Assembly: GCA_021234155.1 (NCBI GenBank)
Contig: JAJEKV010000012.1
Location: forward strand, 6,883,789 to 6,947,788
Length of the DNA stretch: 64,000 bases
Direction of reading: 5' to 3'
Origin: Isoetes taiwanensis
Lineage: Eukaryota > Streptophyta > Lycopodiopsida > Isoetales > Isoetaceae
Position 1 is the first letter of the stretch. Each line of letters opens with the position of its first letter. The notes beneath the pieces were generated by a model, which worked only from the letters and a program-made list of their open reading frames with translations, did no database searches and was not told where the DNA came from. Of this stretch, positions 1 to 11,040 are shown one piece after another. The position numbers and the translations under genes are program-made.

Positions 1-1150
1 AAATTCCTTCAAATTGAGCGGGGATCATGTGGAGAATAAACTTCAACCGAGATCAAATAATCCAACCAATTGCAATAGACTCGAATGTCCCCGGCCGGAC
101 CAACCGCACTTTCGAACCCACAAATTCCTCTAGCCGAATTGATGATTTGAACTTCAATTCAATCTTTGCGAGGGTACAAAAGTGAATTCCAAGAAGAACA
201 GATTGTCCGAAAAAGCCTTTGAAAAACCAAAGAGCTCCAAAGATCAGCAGCCGTGCCCTTTAAAAATCCACATGAGATTCTATCTTTCTCTCTTATAATT
301 GTGAAAACAGAGGTTTCCATAATAAAGATCGCGTAAAGAAAGAATACAGCTTCATAAATGTATCGAGATGAGGGTCAAATTGTAGATACTGATGAGTGGA
401 TTGCAGCTAAAGCCACCCTTCTACCAGGGCAGCAGAATGATCCACAAGAATTGAGCTTCAGATCAACAAAAATTCAAATTTTTCCCATAAGTTTTCTCAA
501 GAAGAGGCTTGTAACAGAAAAACGGGAAAAGGACAAAAGTAGCAAGAAAAATGGCGCACGTCCCATTTTCCCGTAACCGTCGGTTCACCCGCTCTATCCC
601 ATTGCCCCAACAAAAACTTTAGCTGAAATGCCTCCCATAACAACAGTTGGCCGAAGTCATACAATGTTGCAATTATTAAGATTTCTGCCATTTTCCAATG
701 TTCTTGAGTCAATGGGTATACTGTAAAGCAAAGTCGTGCATTGTCTGCCAGGGGGATCCACCAACAAGGTGCATTCAACTGAGCAGAAGCAGCTGGACTG
801 ATGTGAAATAATGTTTTGACTGTATGCCAGGAATCTAACAATCCTCTTAAATTTTGAGAAGCATGATGATAAGGCCGCAACTCATAAAATAGACTTAGTT
901 TCTATTAGAAGAGACACCTCGATCTACGATGATATATATGTCAATATCTTTATGTGTCTTATAAGATAGTTTTGTGGAATGTGTTTTTTTCGGCCTATAA
1001 TGAGCATATTGATTGCCATAGGATCATAGAACATGCATCAATGTCATGACGTACATGCAAATGAGATGGGACATCATATATGAACATTTTTGATGCGTGT
1101 TTTAATGCAGTGGCCTTGGTACATGTGAAAATGATTCATGCATATCTCAT
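1..1150. other. No gene recognised; possible 5' end of an L1 element at 1-591
   Basis: The open frames here are short and change between copies A and B, so they are not supported as genes. A 12-mer at 592-603 also occurs at 34317-34328, next to the poly-T of the minus-strand L1, and at 41739-41750. If that is the L1 target duplication, bases 1-591 would be the 5' leader of an L1 lying mostly to the left of the window. Confidence 0.35.
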
Positions 1151-4100
1151 AGTAGAAAGACAATCATTCTGGGCGGGCGTCTTCTCACAGCAGCATCTCA
1201 CACCTTGTCCATTGCTTCCCTCTTCTTTTCCCTGCTCCTCCTTTAGTCTTTCTTCTCACTTTTCCACTTCCTTACGCGATTCTACTCTTGGATTCTCGCC
1301 ATAGAAGTACGTACTTGGTTGTTAGCAGGCGCATTGTAGCAGGTGCCATAGCAGCAGGTACAATGGAAGCTTTATTCTTCTCTTTCTATGCATGCATGTT
1401 GGTTTCGCGGTTGTTTTTCTTAGTGATCCTCGAATTTAAAAAAGGGTGTTCTACATGCTAAGCATGCATATTGGTGTTTTGAGTTTTATCGATTGAATGA
1501 ATGTAAGATGCATTTGTGAGTTGATGCTCTTGGTTTTTCATACCTTTTGCTTCGTAGTTTCATTTGATCCAGGGCTTGGAGTCCCGTCATATAGACAATC
1601 CGAGAATACAGAGTGCAGCCATGTTTTGGCGAGATCTTGGACTTGTGCAGTGACATTGCGTTTTGGTTCTAAAATAACGGTGCTTTATGCAATCGGCATG
1701 CCATGCAGAAGCCCATTTCCAGCTTTTTCATCTTTGTCTGGCATGCCAGGGCGTCTCCTTGATCAATCTTTCTTCTCCCAAGCTCTAATCTAAGAGTGGC
1801 AAATCTTTGGCTCCTTTATCGAGCTTGCGGATTTCTGACTAGTTTATCTTACTGGCGGGATTGTTATGCTGACCCAGGATGCAGGCACAGAGAGGGCTAG
1901 TGAAATTACGCAGGATATTGTGGATCACATTCTGCCTGATCAAGATCCGGATACGGCGACGGAGGTTTTGTCTAAGAACGCTGGGCATTTTGGAAGGAGC
2001 CCTTTTTTGCATCAAATGGAGAGGATTGGGCATTTCTTCGATCCGGGAAAGTCTTGCACTGGGCCTCTGTTGTCAGTACCGCATTCAGGCTTGGATTTGT
2101 AAGCCTATTCCGCTTGCATCGGCCTCATTATTTGCCACGACGTCGAGGTAACCTCTTAACTTTGCTTTGATTTTAATACATTGTTCTGGTAGTTTCCTGT
2201 TTTCCTCCATTTTGCTAAGAGATTCCTTTATCTCGATCTTCTGCTGAAATTTTACCAGCATCAACCAACCAAGTCAGTTTTCCGACTTCAGAGCCTATCC
2301 TCGACTCCTTTTTGTCGCCCCTATTCTGCTGCCCTCTACTTTGTCGCTCAGCCTTTTTCTAGCTTGTAGATTGGCTTCCCTTGTCCGCCACTTCTCTGCT
2401 CTATGATTCTTGCATCAGGGGGCATCGATGCCGAATTTCTTACTTCCAATTTCCTTTCATGCGCAAGCTTACACCAATGCCATGGATGCCGATTTGCTTC
2501 CACGCTTCCGCTTATACAGAAACTCACACCGAGGGGATCGGCCTGTCTTATTCTGCCCTTTGTGGGAGGGATACATTCGCCTGGTATCCCTCCTAGATCT
2601 GTATTATTATTATTTTTAACCTTGCTTCTGGGCTATGCCATATTTATGTTGTTTCTGGGTATTGTATCTCCTTTCGGCCTTTCCTAAGTTGTGATAGTCT
2701 TATGCAGGTCCATCTAGTGTGCCATCTCATTGTTTAAGATATGATATTGCTACTGGACTGGTGGATGTCATCTCATTGTTTCAATTATTGCTAATTGACT
2801 TGGGTAGATGTCTATCAATTGGGTGCATTTGTTGGCTTGCCCTTGGGCTAGGGGTTAGTCTCGGGTTTCAGGAGTTTGCAACGTATTCTATATGTCGGGG
2901 TTTTTGCTTAAGGGTTATGTAGACAGTTTTTTGTTCGATCATTTTCTACATCAAAGTCCTGTTGTAGCATTTCTTACAACTATCGTTTTGCATAGGGTTG
3001 TTCTTGTGCATGACACCAGGCAATTTCTTCTCGTTTCTAGGAATCCATAGAGTGATTGCCTCGTTATTTGTGCTTCTAGCGTTATTTGGAATTTTCGGAG
3101 TGTATTTACTCTTAATGTATGGGGTGCTTTGGCATGGTTTTCAATTAGTAATTTGCAGTGTGTTTTCTATACGATGTCTTTTTGCAAGTATAAATTGTTT
3201 TTGACTTACACAGTGCCTTCGGTCATTTGTGGCATGCTAATCCGGGAGATGGTATACTTGATTTCTTATCTGGTGTTTGCTCATATTAGCCTAATTTGGT
3301 CCTAATATTAATCTTTGAATAATTACTTTCATTGTGATCTCAGTTGTTGCTCTTATACTTTACGTCTCGTTGGATACTTACGCACATTCGCTCTTTTACA
3401 CGTTGTTTTGCATGCTCATTCACATATTTCTATGGGTTTCTTCGCTTGGATCAATACATCAAGTTTATTTTAGACCAAATTTCTTATATGCATGTCATCG
3501 ATATCAATTTTTGCATCTGGACTTATGCGTGGTTTTACATTCGGTGGGAATTTAATTGCAGTTTACCTTATGATCATACATCATTTGGGTTTGATCCTTG
3601 GGTTTGGATATGAGGTATATTTGCTGATTATAAACTTGGCAGAAGGTTTGGTTCAAGGTGGACTTCCAGGGTTGGGCGTTCTCGTTTCAGAATTCTCGGA
3701 TCATCAATGTAGACAAGTATTTGTTGAGACATTTTTCTAGCGGAAGTTCCTTTGTGGCCTTTTAAAATCTCATTTTTATTAGGTCCATAGGGGGATGTTC
3801 TCCTCTTGTTTCCATGATTCCATCACGTCATTCCATCAACTATAGTACATTACATACCTTATTTTGTTATCTCCTCCTTCGTCCAGGCTCTTGCCGTAGG
3901 GACTGTGGTTTTTGACTTGTTTGATTCGGACTTGGGGCGTACATTATTTGTCGCATTTTTATACAAGTTGAGTCTCAGGTGAGGTATCTGTTCTAGGTTT
4001 GCTTCTTTCAACGATTATATCGACTTGCTTTAGGCTATTGTTTTTCTATCCATATTTCCTGGCATTAATTCATTTGAGTATGGTTACGGATTAATAATTT

Positions 4101-7100
4101 GCATGTTTTTCATGAGATGCATTTTTGCATGTGTATTTTATTTGGAAACATAAAGGGGTGAATATGGTGAATGACTTGCATTCATGTTATATGGATGCTT
4201 TCAATTCTCTGAGGCCCTCAATTTATAGTGTGTGGGGCTTTGTACCTATATCTTTATCTTTAAGTTTTATATGGTTTTGTGCCTAGTATGCCATCTGGGT
4301 CATTCACGATATTGTTTTCCTATATGGGTTGTCTTTTCTATATTTTCTACTAGTGCGGGAGTTCGAGTGACGGACTTGCCTTTGCTTCTATGTGACAAAT
4401 ATGTGATTTACAATTCGTTGATTTCTTGAGTTCCTGATGGTGGTGCTTTCTTAGGTTTGATAATTTCCTTTGTGCTTGATTTCCGAGATCAATTCGCATT
4501 GTTAATCTCTCTTTGACACTTCCTGGGGCATCGTTATGCCATGTATTGTTGGACATGCTTTCTCCAATCTTGTTACTAGTTTGTAGTGGTTTTGCCATCC
4601 TTGGGAATATACGATTTGTGACATGGGCCTCTTCATCAGGTGCAAGTTCTGCACATTCTCGGGACATCACATCTGTCATCTCCCTTCGGTCAGTTTTTCC
4701 TCCAAGACAGGGTGATCTGCCATATGGTGGGACTTGTGAATTTTTTGCTTTTCGATTTTCGATTTCTGGTTGCATGATATTTCTATTCTTGTGCATTGGG
4801 ATTTGATGCATCATTTCTATCAGTTGCCACATTTCTTTCGATTATTATGACGATCGGCATTTTCTGGACATATTTCTTTGCATTTTTTTTTGGATTATGG
4901 ATACATTATGTCTTTACACCCGACCCGGTAAGCTGCACCTTTAGTTTTTGAGTGGGCTATATTTTGTATGTTTATATATTTCTTATGAGTTGCGGAATAT
5001 TTGGATGCTTATCATACTATTGCATTATCATTCGATTCTTTATCATTTTGCTTTCATATTATATATTATGGTACATTATATTTTCTTCGTGACTTGTCTC
5101 TTTGCCTTTTTATGATTCCTTTGCATCTCCTCTTCAATTTGGCCCTGACATTATCTGCGTTTTTGATATGATCTTGATCTTGCCCTTTTCGACTTTGACT
5201 TGGCCCTTTGCTTGCTTTCATGTATATCCATTCATATCATTCTACCAAAGTTCGATCTCGGTTAGTTTGACTTCGATTTCCACTCTGTTGCCCCTAACCT
5301 CAACCTTGATTTCTATCGTTTTGTTCGCTTGTCTATTTCCACATAGGCTTCTTAACCATTCAATTGATTCGACCTCCTTCACGAGACACAATGCATCTGC
5401 CATAGCCATCTACGTTTTTCATCTCCATTTTGTCTACAACTCACACCTCAACTCCCTCTTTTTTCGTAGCGAACAAGGATAGCTTTCCTACTAATCTGTC
5501 ACTTCACGTCGTCATTGTGTTTTTGATCCATTTATCATTACTTCCTTTGCTTTCTAATAGCAGACCATATGTATGGCACTCGCTTTATTAATAATCTGTC
5601 ATTTTGCCTAGCCATTATGTTTTCATTTGTCCTTTTTTACCATATGGCTGACCTCCTTGCCCGCCACCCCCACCTTGGCACTTCGATCTCCATCTCCTCC
5701 TTTTCATTGGCCATAACCTCACTTTTGACTACTTAAGCCTTATCTTTGTTCGATTTACGTTGTGATTCGAATTAACTTTCGTCTCAATTTCCTTCTTGAC
5801 CTTCTTTTTTATTGGTGCTAACATGTCTACATCCTTTTCCTCAATCTCGTCCCTCGTTTGCAAAAGTATGATTCATATTGGGGCCTTTATTCATGGCTTT
5901 GGGCATATGGTATTATTTGGCTTCTGACATCACCACACTCTGCTACCCTGCACCAGACCTTAGCACTTTCGCTCTCCTAATCTTGTTCCACCCATTTTCA
6001 ACACCTTATGAACCTCTTTGCTTTAGACTTCTTGTTGATGTCAACCTCATTTTTCTTCTTGCCATTGCTCTGAGCTTGATCATTCTGTTGTTGTTTGTCA
6101 TGCATCTGGTAAGCTTCGAGAAGTTGCTTTTTATGTTATTGGATGTGGTTGACATTTCATGTTCTTAGTTTGGTCTTTTCATTTTGGCAGACTAGGCATA
6201 TTGTTTGATTCCTTTATACACCTTCTTCATTTATCACTGGGGACCTATTAACACCACCCTTGCCCTTGCTATTGTTTTATTGTCCTTACAACCTTGGGCA
6301 GATTACACACTTTTTGATAACCCTTTGTTCTTGTTCGCTCCTTGACCATATCGCTACCTTCATGAATTCCACTCTCACCTTAGCACTCTTGATCTTCATC
6401 TTCCTTTATTTGGCTTATAGATTGTCCCCCTTTTCCGGGGTGTCGACGTCATGTGACTCTTGATGTTTTTCGTTGTCAATTTAATTAACTTTAACGTGGT
6501 TTTATGTTGTCTTGTGCCAGCTACCTCTCGCTTCTTTACCTCCCAGGAGGTTCGCTTGTTTCTCCTCCACTTTCCCTTTGGTGTTTTCCTCCCGCGCCCC
6601 ATCCACCCTCACGGCTTCCGTAGCTATGTTTCGCCGCTTTATTGCTTGGTGATGTCTCCATTCTGTTTCATATCTCCCTGCTTCCCCCTTCGTCGTCGCG
6701 GCCTTTTTCACCTCTCTTCACCATCCTGGTATGTCTTCCTCGTGGTCATACGATTACTTTAGCTCATTTACGATTTACTTGCCCATGGTCAGACGGTTAC
6801 TTTAGCTCATTTACCGTTGCTCACATGTCCAGTGACTATTCTCCAGCGTCTAATTTCTACGGGTACTTATCATCTCTGCGATTCTCCTTTAGGCGGCCCT
6901 CTTTTTAGCGCCTCTTCCTCCTATCTGCGCCCCTTATCCTATCCGACTGTGCGCTTGGGGTGGAGTTGTCGTCTTCTCGCGTTCGGCTTGGATCCATCCC
7001 AATATGGTACACATTCTACTCGTCGTGGCGGAGCCTCGGCGGCTGCGGCTCGGAGAGTTCCACATGGTTGCTCACGTCCACGGCCGTTGGCGCTCCTCTT

Positions 7101-7237
7101 CCTCCTGCTCTCGCTACGTGCTTCGTGACCCGTCTCAACACTTGGAGGTTTCTCGGCGCATGGGCTTCTAGCTAAGGAAGTTCTCTGGTAGTCGGCCGGT
7201 TTTGTGTCTCTTGCGAGTCCCTTCCCAGAATAGCATC

Positions 7238-7290
7238 GATCCGAGCCCTCGGATCGTTATTCTGGGATGGGACGAGCAGCTATATATGTG
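7238..7290 (+). promoter_or_regulatory. Promoter-like box: palindrome plus TATA
   Basis: A perfect inverted repeat, GATCCGAG-CC-CTCGGATC (7238-7255), is followed 25 bases later by TATATAT (7281-7287) and then a pyrimidine-rich stretch. The same order (palindrome, ATTCTGGG, GGGACGAG, TATA, CT-rich) is found in the diverged member at 28742-28789. That arrangement is what a plant RNA polymerase II core promoter would look like. Activity is inferred, not shown. Confidence 0.5.
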
Positions 7291-7417
7291 CTCGTCCTGC
7301 TTGGGGCTCGTTATCGGCATCAGCATCTCTTTCCTTATCCATTGCTTCCCACCCTACCCGGCCTTATATGTTATTTCGAGTTTGTCTATTCTTTCTATGT
7401 TTCTGCTCAGTACTGAC

Positions 7418-7740
7418 CACCCATTGGGTGATGCTTTTCCACCCGATGGCTGATGCAAATTATTTTCCACCAAATGGGTGATGCTATCTATATTTTTCCA
7501 CCCGTTGGGCGATGCTAGATGATCTCTACCTGTGGGTGATGCTATTTTTTTTTCCACCTCTTAGTGTTGTTTTCCATTTCTATATATGTTTGTTTGTTTC
7601 TATATATGTCGTTGGGTGATGCTAGATGATTTACACCTGTTGGTGATGCTAGATGATTTCCACCTGTTGGTGATGCTATTTTGCTTTCCACCTGTTGGTG
7701 ATGCTATTTTTCTTTTTCCACCTCTCGGTGATGTTTTCTA
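7418..7740 (+). repeat. Minisatellite of CACC-loop-GGTGATGCT hairpin units
   Basis: About eleven units of 25-35 bases share the core CACC(C)-N3-4-(G)GGTGATGCT followed by a T-rich spacer. The two halves of the core can pair. The loop changes from unit to unit (ATT, GTT, TGTT, TCTC) while CACCC/GGGTG or CACC/GGTG pairing is kept in most units. Some units are decayed. Related arrays are at 8668-8830 (inverted), 33777-33965 and 48396-48700. Confidence 0.8.
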
Positions 7741-8114
7741 TTTCTATATATGTTTATTTACAGTTTCTAACGTCTAATGGGTGTTTTTGCTTTCTGAGGA
7801 CTAATTTCTTAGGGGGTGCTCGCCTGCCATGGTTGTACCTAACGGGTACTTTCTGGGCATTTCTCCCTTTTTCCAGGTTTCATACATTCCATGGCGTTGA
7901 TGCGCATTTGGGCTGGCTTCACCAATTTCCTACCTTGCTCTTCAAGGCATCCTGGGGAGCTCTTCAATGGCGGGGTTTTTTTATCCCGATGAGAAGTTGT
8001 CGCAATTGTCCTCTCTTTTGCCTTTGCATATTTTCTTATTTCATTATGGGGTAGCTAGACATTGTTCCTATGGTCAGCTCCCCATTCATATTTTACCACA
8101 CATTGTATACTGCT

Positions 8115-8169
8115 GCTGTGATGAATGACAAGCCTATCTATCATAGATAGGCTTGTCATTCATCACAGC
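8115..8169. repeat. Perfect 27-bp-arm palindrome at a tail-to-tail junction
   Basis: Arms 8115-8141 and 8143-8169 are exact reverse complements around a single central base (8142). The symmetry continues imperfectly outward: 7965-8114 matches the reverse complement of 8170-8320 at roughly three bases in four, including the shared strings TATCCCGATGAGAAGTTGTCG and ATTGTTCCTATGGTC. Two members of the same family are therefore joined at their 3' ends. Copy B keeps the junction at about 49090-49138 with small losses. Confidence 0.92.
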
Positions 8170-9040
8170 TAAAGATATACAATGTTTTGAAGAATAGAGA
8201 GGGGTAGCCGACCATAGGAACAATATCGGACTACCCCGTAAAAAGAAATGTGCACAGGCAATATAGAAGGGTAATGGCGACAACTTCTCATCGGGATAAA
8301 AACCCCCCTTTCCGGTTTTCGAGGAAAACCCTAATGAGAAATGGTCGCCAACAACCTTGAATGTGTTGCCTAGAGAACCGAAGGAGATGGGTTGATGGCG
8401 AACACAAATATAGCAGGACACCAGAAGACGGCGGAATCCTTGAATGTGTTGCCTGGAGAACCGAAGGAGATAGGTTGATGGCGAACACAAATATAGCAGG
8501 ACCCCAGAAGACGGCGGAATCCTGCAAGCAACACAAAGAACCCACCCGTGAATGGTTAGAGAAAAGCAAACATGCATGGCAATGATGAAATAAGCCGCAC
8601 AACAAGAAGCTCCCAAGGTATGAGCGATGAAAGCAGATGAAAAAGAACACAACAGAAAAGAGATAGCATCATCCATAGGGTGGAAAAGCATCACCCAATG
8701 GGTGGAGAACCATTATGTGAAAATATGCATCACCCTCGAGGTGGAAATAAACAGCATCACCGCAGGTGGAGAATAATGCGGCATGATGCCGATGAAAAAG
8801 AAAACATGATTATAGCAACACCTAAGGTGGAGAACAACAAAGAGTGCATGAACAAAAAACATAAATGAAAAAGAGACTCATGCCCCCACGCAGCAGGGTA
8901 GGAAGGGAGGGAAGCAACGAGAATGGAAGAAGAGCTGTTGTGAGAAGACGCCGATAACCGGTCCCAAAGGGAAAGTGGCCCAGAATGGCGATCCGAGGGC
9001 TCAGATCGATGCGATCAGATATATTCACAAGGTAAGAAAA
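8143..9040 (-). mobile_element. Inverted terminal segment of the T-rich element family
   Basis: Read on the minus strand this holds, in order, the promoter-like palindrome (9007-8990, one arm with a mismatch), the CGTCTTCTCACAACAGC segment, the hairpin minisatellite (8830-8668), a TTGCAG string, a directly repeated unit of about 75-90 bp (8360-8440 and 8441-8525) beginning GATTCCGCCGTCTTCTGG, and the common 3' end at 8143. The order matches 7215-8141 on the plus strand. It could be a solo terminal repeat of about 0.9 kb or a truncated copy. No TATA box is visible behind its palindrome. Confidence 0.6.
8668..8830 (-). repeat. Hairpin minisatellite, inverted array
   Basis: Five units of the CACC-loop-GGTGATGCT type are seen on the minus strand, with loops ATT, TCGA and TGC. 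One copy is damaged in the right stem (GGATG). Confidence 0.7.
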
Positions 9041-9626
9041 GCTTGAATGATTCATAATTGCCTTTTAGCAGGGCTTGCAAAGAGTGCTACTCATAGTAGC
9101 ATCGTAAACCCAAATCCAACGCTCCCATAGCCCTGCCAGATCTGACCTTGTGACCCTCTAACTAGAATATTCAACAAAGCACCCCAAGCCCTGTTTCACC
9201 CGAAGGGTTGTCCCTTCGGGCAACCAAAAAGATTTAGTAACATTAGCATTAAAAGAAGGGGACAAAAAGGACAGTAAAAGTGAGACAACCTAGCTTGCAA
9301 GGGCCCCAGGAGAATAGAATATTGTCTGTAATGCCCAGACTATGGATTCATGAGCTTGACAATAGCATGTAATAAATAGGGTCCAACTGTAATTATATAT
9401 CTAGCTTTGTCCAGAAACATGCTTTGAACATTATCTATATATTCGGGCTGTGCCAAAACCATAGCTTCTCAATTCATATCTAAACAAAAATATTTTGAGA
9501 ACTCTTCGAAGCTCCATTGAGAACAAATGTAAGCAACCAAAATATTCAACATCATCATCTATAAGGGTACATTCAATCTACGTTGCTCACAAAGGTAGCA
9601 CTTATGATGGAGAAGCACCCACTTTA
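9041..9626. other. No gene seen; one short perfect hairpin
   Basis: No reading frame or known repeat is recognised. A CCCGAAGGG-TTGT-CCCTTCGGG hairpin lies at 9199-9220. It is lost in copy B (about 50176-50196), so it is unlikely to be under selection. Confidence 0.4.
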
Positions 9627-9903
9627 TTGGCTCCCGAAATTGACTAGAGTAGCAAAGGAGGATTCACTCAAGCAAATCCTCGGATTCACACAAACGAATC
9701 CTCCTGGAGGCAAGTGTCAGTTTATAGGCATCCTGCATGCCTTGATTGCACTTTATAGGCCTGCTGCAAGGCTTTTTGGGCTGATTGGATTGGAGGATTC
9801 ACTTAGGCGAATCCTCATGATTCACCCAAGTGAATCCTCCTATGGCTTGGAGGATTCACCCAAGCGAATCCTCCTGGTTGTTCGAGTTAGTTTGGGGAGC
9901 CAA
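9627..9903. mobile_element. MITE with long terminal inverted repeats
   Basis: The ends are inverted repeats starting TTGGCTCCC and ending GGGGAGCCAA; the similarity runs about 60 bases inward. A TA dinucleotide flanks each end (9625-9626 and 9904-9905), as a Tc1/mariner (Stowaway-like) target duplication would. Inside are four small inverted repeats of the form GAGGATTC-loop-GAATCCTC. There is no coding capacity. The superfamily assignment is tentative because TA can match by chance. Confidence 0.65.
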
Positions 9904-11040
9904 TAGCAGCCTCGATGGAGAAGCCTATATTCTATTCATACAATCACATCCTAATGAAATCATGCCTAATTAGCATTGCAAATCTATCCCCTAAAATGTT
10001 ATGCAAAGCATCTTAACATTGCAATCAATATCTAATGCATTTTAAAAGGTAGATATAAGAGATGCAAAACTATTGCTCTTTGTATAACAATACACTTTTG
10101 ATATCTTTGCCTCCAAAATGACCTAAATAGCTTTGTTTTGTACCTCTATATACCATTTTACATTTCTTGCAACTTGTTGATGACAATTCAACCTTAGACA
10201 CGTTGGTGTTGCTCTCGCCACGAGTACTACTTTCACAACATGCCAACTATAACATATCTACTACAAAGCACATGTTACGTTCTCCTCCTCCTTCTTTTCT
10301 TTCGCTTCACATTCCATCTAAACAAAGAAAAATAGGTATCGCCCTTGAATATTCATTCCGATCCCTCTGCCCTATTGGTAGTTTTGCAAGAAAATTGTTT
10401 GAACAACATTTACAAGAAAATGGTCTGAACAACAAGCCATACCACCAATGCAAGAAAAATGCTTACCTCATGTTATAGATGTCATGTACAATGTCTTCAA
10501 AAGATAGGCTGTTGCAACATTATTCTACTTCTTTTAATATTTTTCCATTTTGCTTTGCTTGTATTACATATTACATCAATGTCCTTGAAATGCCTCATTT
10601 ATGCACATTCAATTCTATAAGAAACTATCACCTTCAAACCTTCTTCCCATCTAGTAAAACCATATGTTCATATAGCCATGCTATACCTTTATTTGTCATT
10701 TATTCGTCCCATTTTTTTGTTCATGAATGCACTATCTCACAATTCTCATAATGATAGTAACAAATACTCACCCTTCTCATTGTCTAGAAGCCTCCTTTAC
10801 TACAATTGCAAATATTACTATTTGGCATGCTCTTGCTATTTTTTTTCTTTTATTTCCCTCCCTGCTTTTTTTTTCTTCCAAAATCACCTAACCTTTTTCC
10901 CCAAGCATGCCCTACTGCTAGTTCCTTTTTATTATATCCCTTTTCACAAAGATCTTGACTAATAATATGAATCCTTATCTGATTATTTAGCTTAGGTAAA
11001 TTAAACGTTTAACCTAGATAATTGCCTTTCTCTTGCTCAT
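9904..11040. other. AT-rich stretch without a gene; ends in a repeat shared with 17265-17400
   Basis: Open frames here are short and unsupported. The last 125 bases (about 10915-11040, starting at TTTTTATTATATCCCTTTTC) are clearly similar to 17265-17400, including ACTAATAATATGAAT and ATTATTTAGCTTAGGTAAATTAAA. This suggests that the LINE at 11041 was inserted into, or ends against, an older repeat also found beside the gag remnant. Confidence 0.55.

Larger units (their letters stand above)
1150..8141 (+). mobile_element. T-rich noncoding element, family member A
   Basis: This is a long T-rich stretch without any durable reading frame; open frames of 60-130 codons do not survive in copy B or in the diverged member at 28.7-34.3 kb. 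Homology to that member is clear by eye, for example the block around 6430-6660 against 32470-32700 (shared GTCGTCATGT-like and TTTTTCGTTGTCAATTT strings) and 5640-5990 against 31540-31720. Near the start (about 1165-1260) lies a CATTCTGGG ... GCGTCTTCTCACAGCAGC segment. The same segment recurs near the 3' end after the promoter-like box at 7238, giving the element short direct terminal repeats. The T-richness resembles plant intron or long noncoding RNA sequence. It may be a nonautonomous LTR-type element (LARD-like) or a transposed noncoding transcription unit; neither can be proved here. The left boundary is approximate. Confidence 0.5.

Noticed and set aside
1866-2151. A possible F-box-like coding exon ending in a GAG/GTAACC donor
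   Set aside because: The match to an F-box pattern is too weak, the frame is lost in copy B, and member C has no equivalent.
4350-4832. A 160-codon minus-strand frame
   Set aside because: Copy B breaks it in several places, member C has nothing equivalent, and no domain is seen. It is a chance frame in T-rich noncoding DNA.
8134-8694. A 186-codon minus-strand frame over the palindrome
   Set aside because: Its long internal duplication is the 75-90 base direct repeat of the element read as protein; it is disrupted in copy B.
8665-8870. A possible CRISPR array in the evenly spaced repeats
   Set aside because: The repeats are imperfect, the spacers are T-rich variants of one another, there are no cas genes, and the setting is a plant nuclear repeat.
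9199-9220. A perfect 9-bp hairpin resembling a terminator
   Set aside because: No T-run follows, no gene precedes it, and copy B does not keep it.
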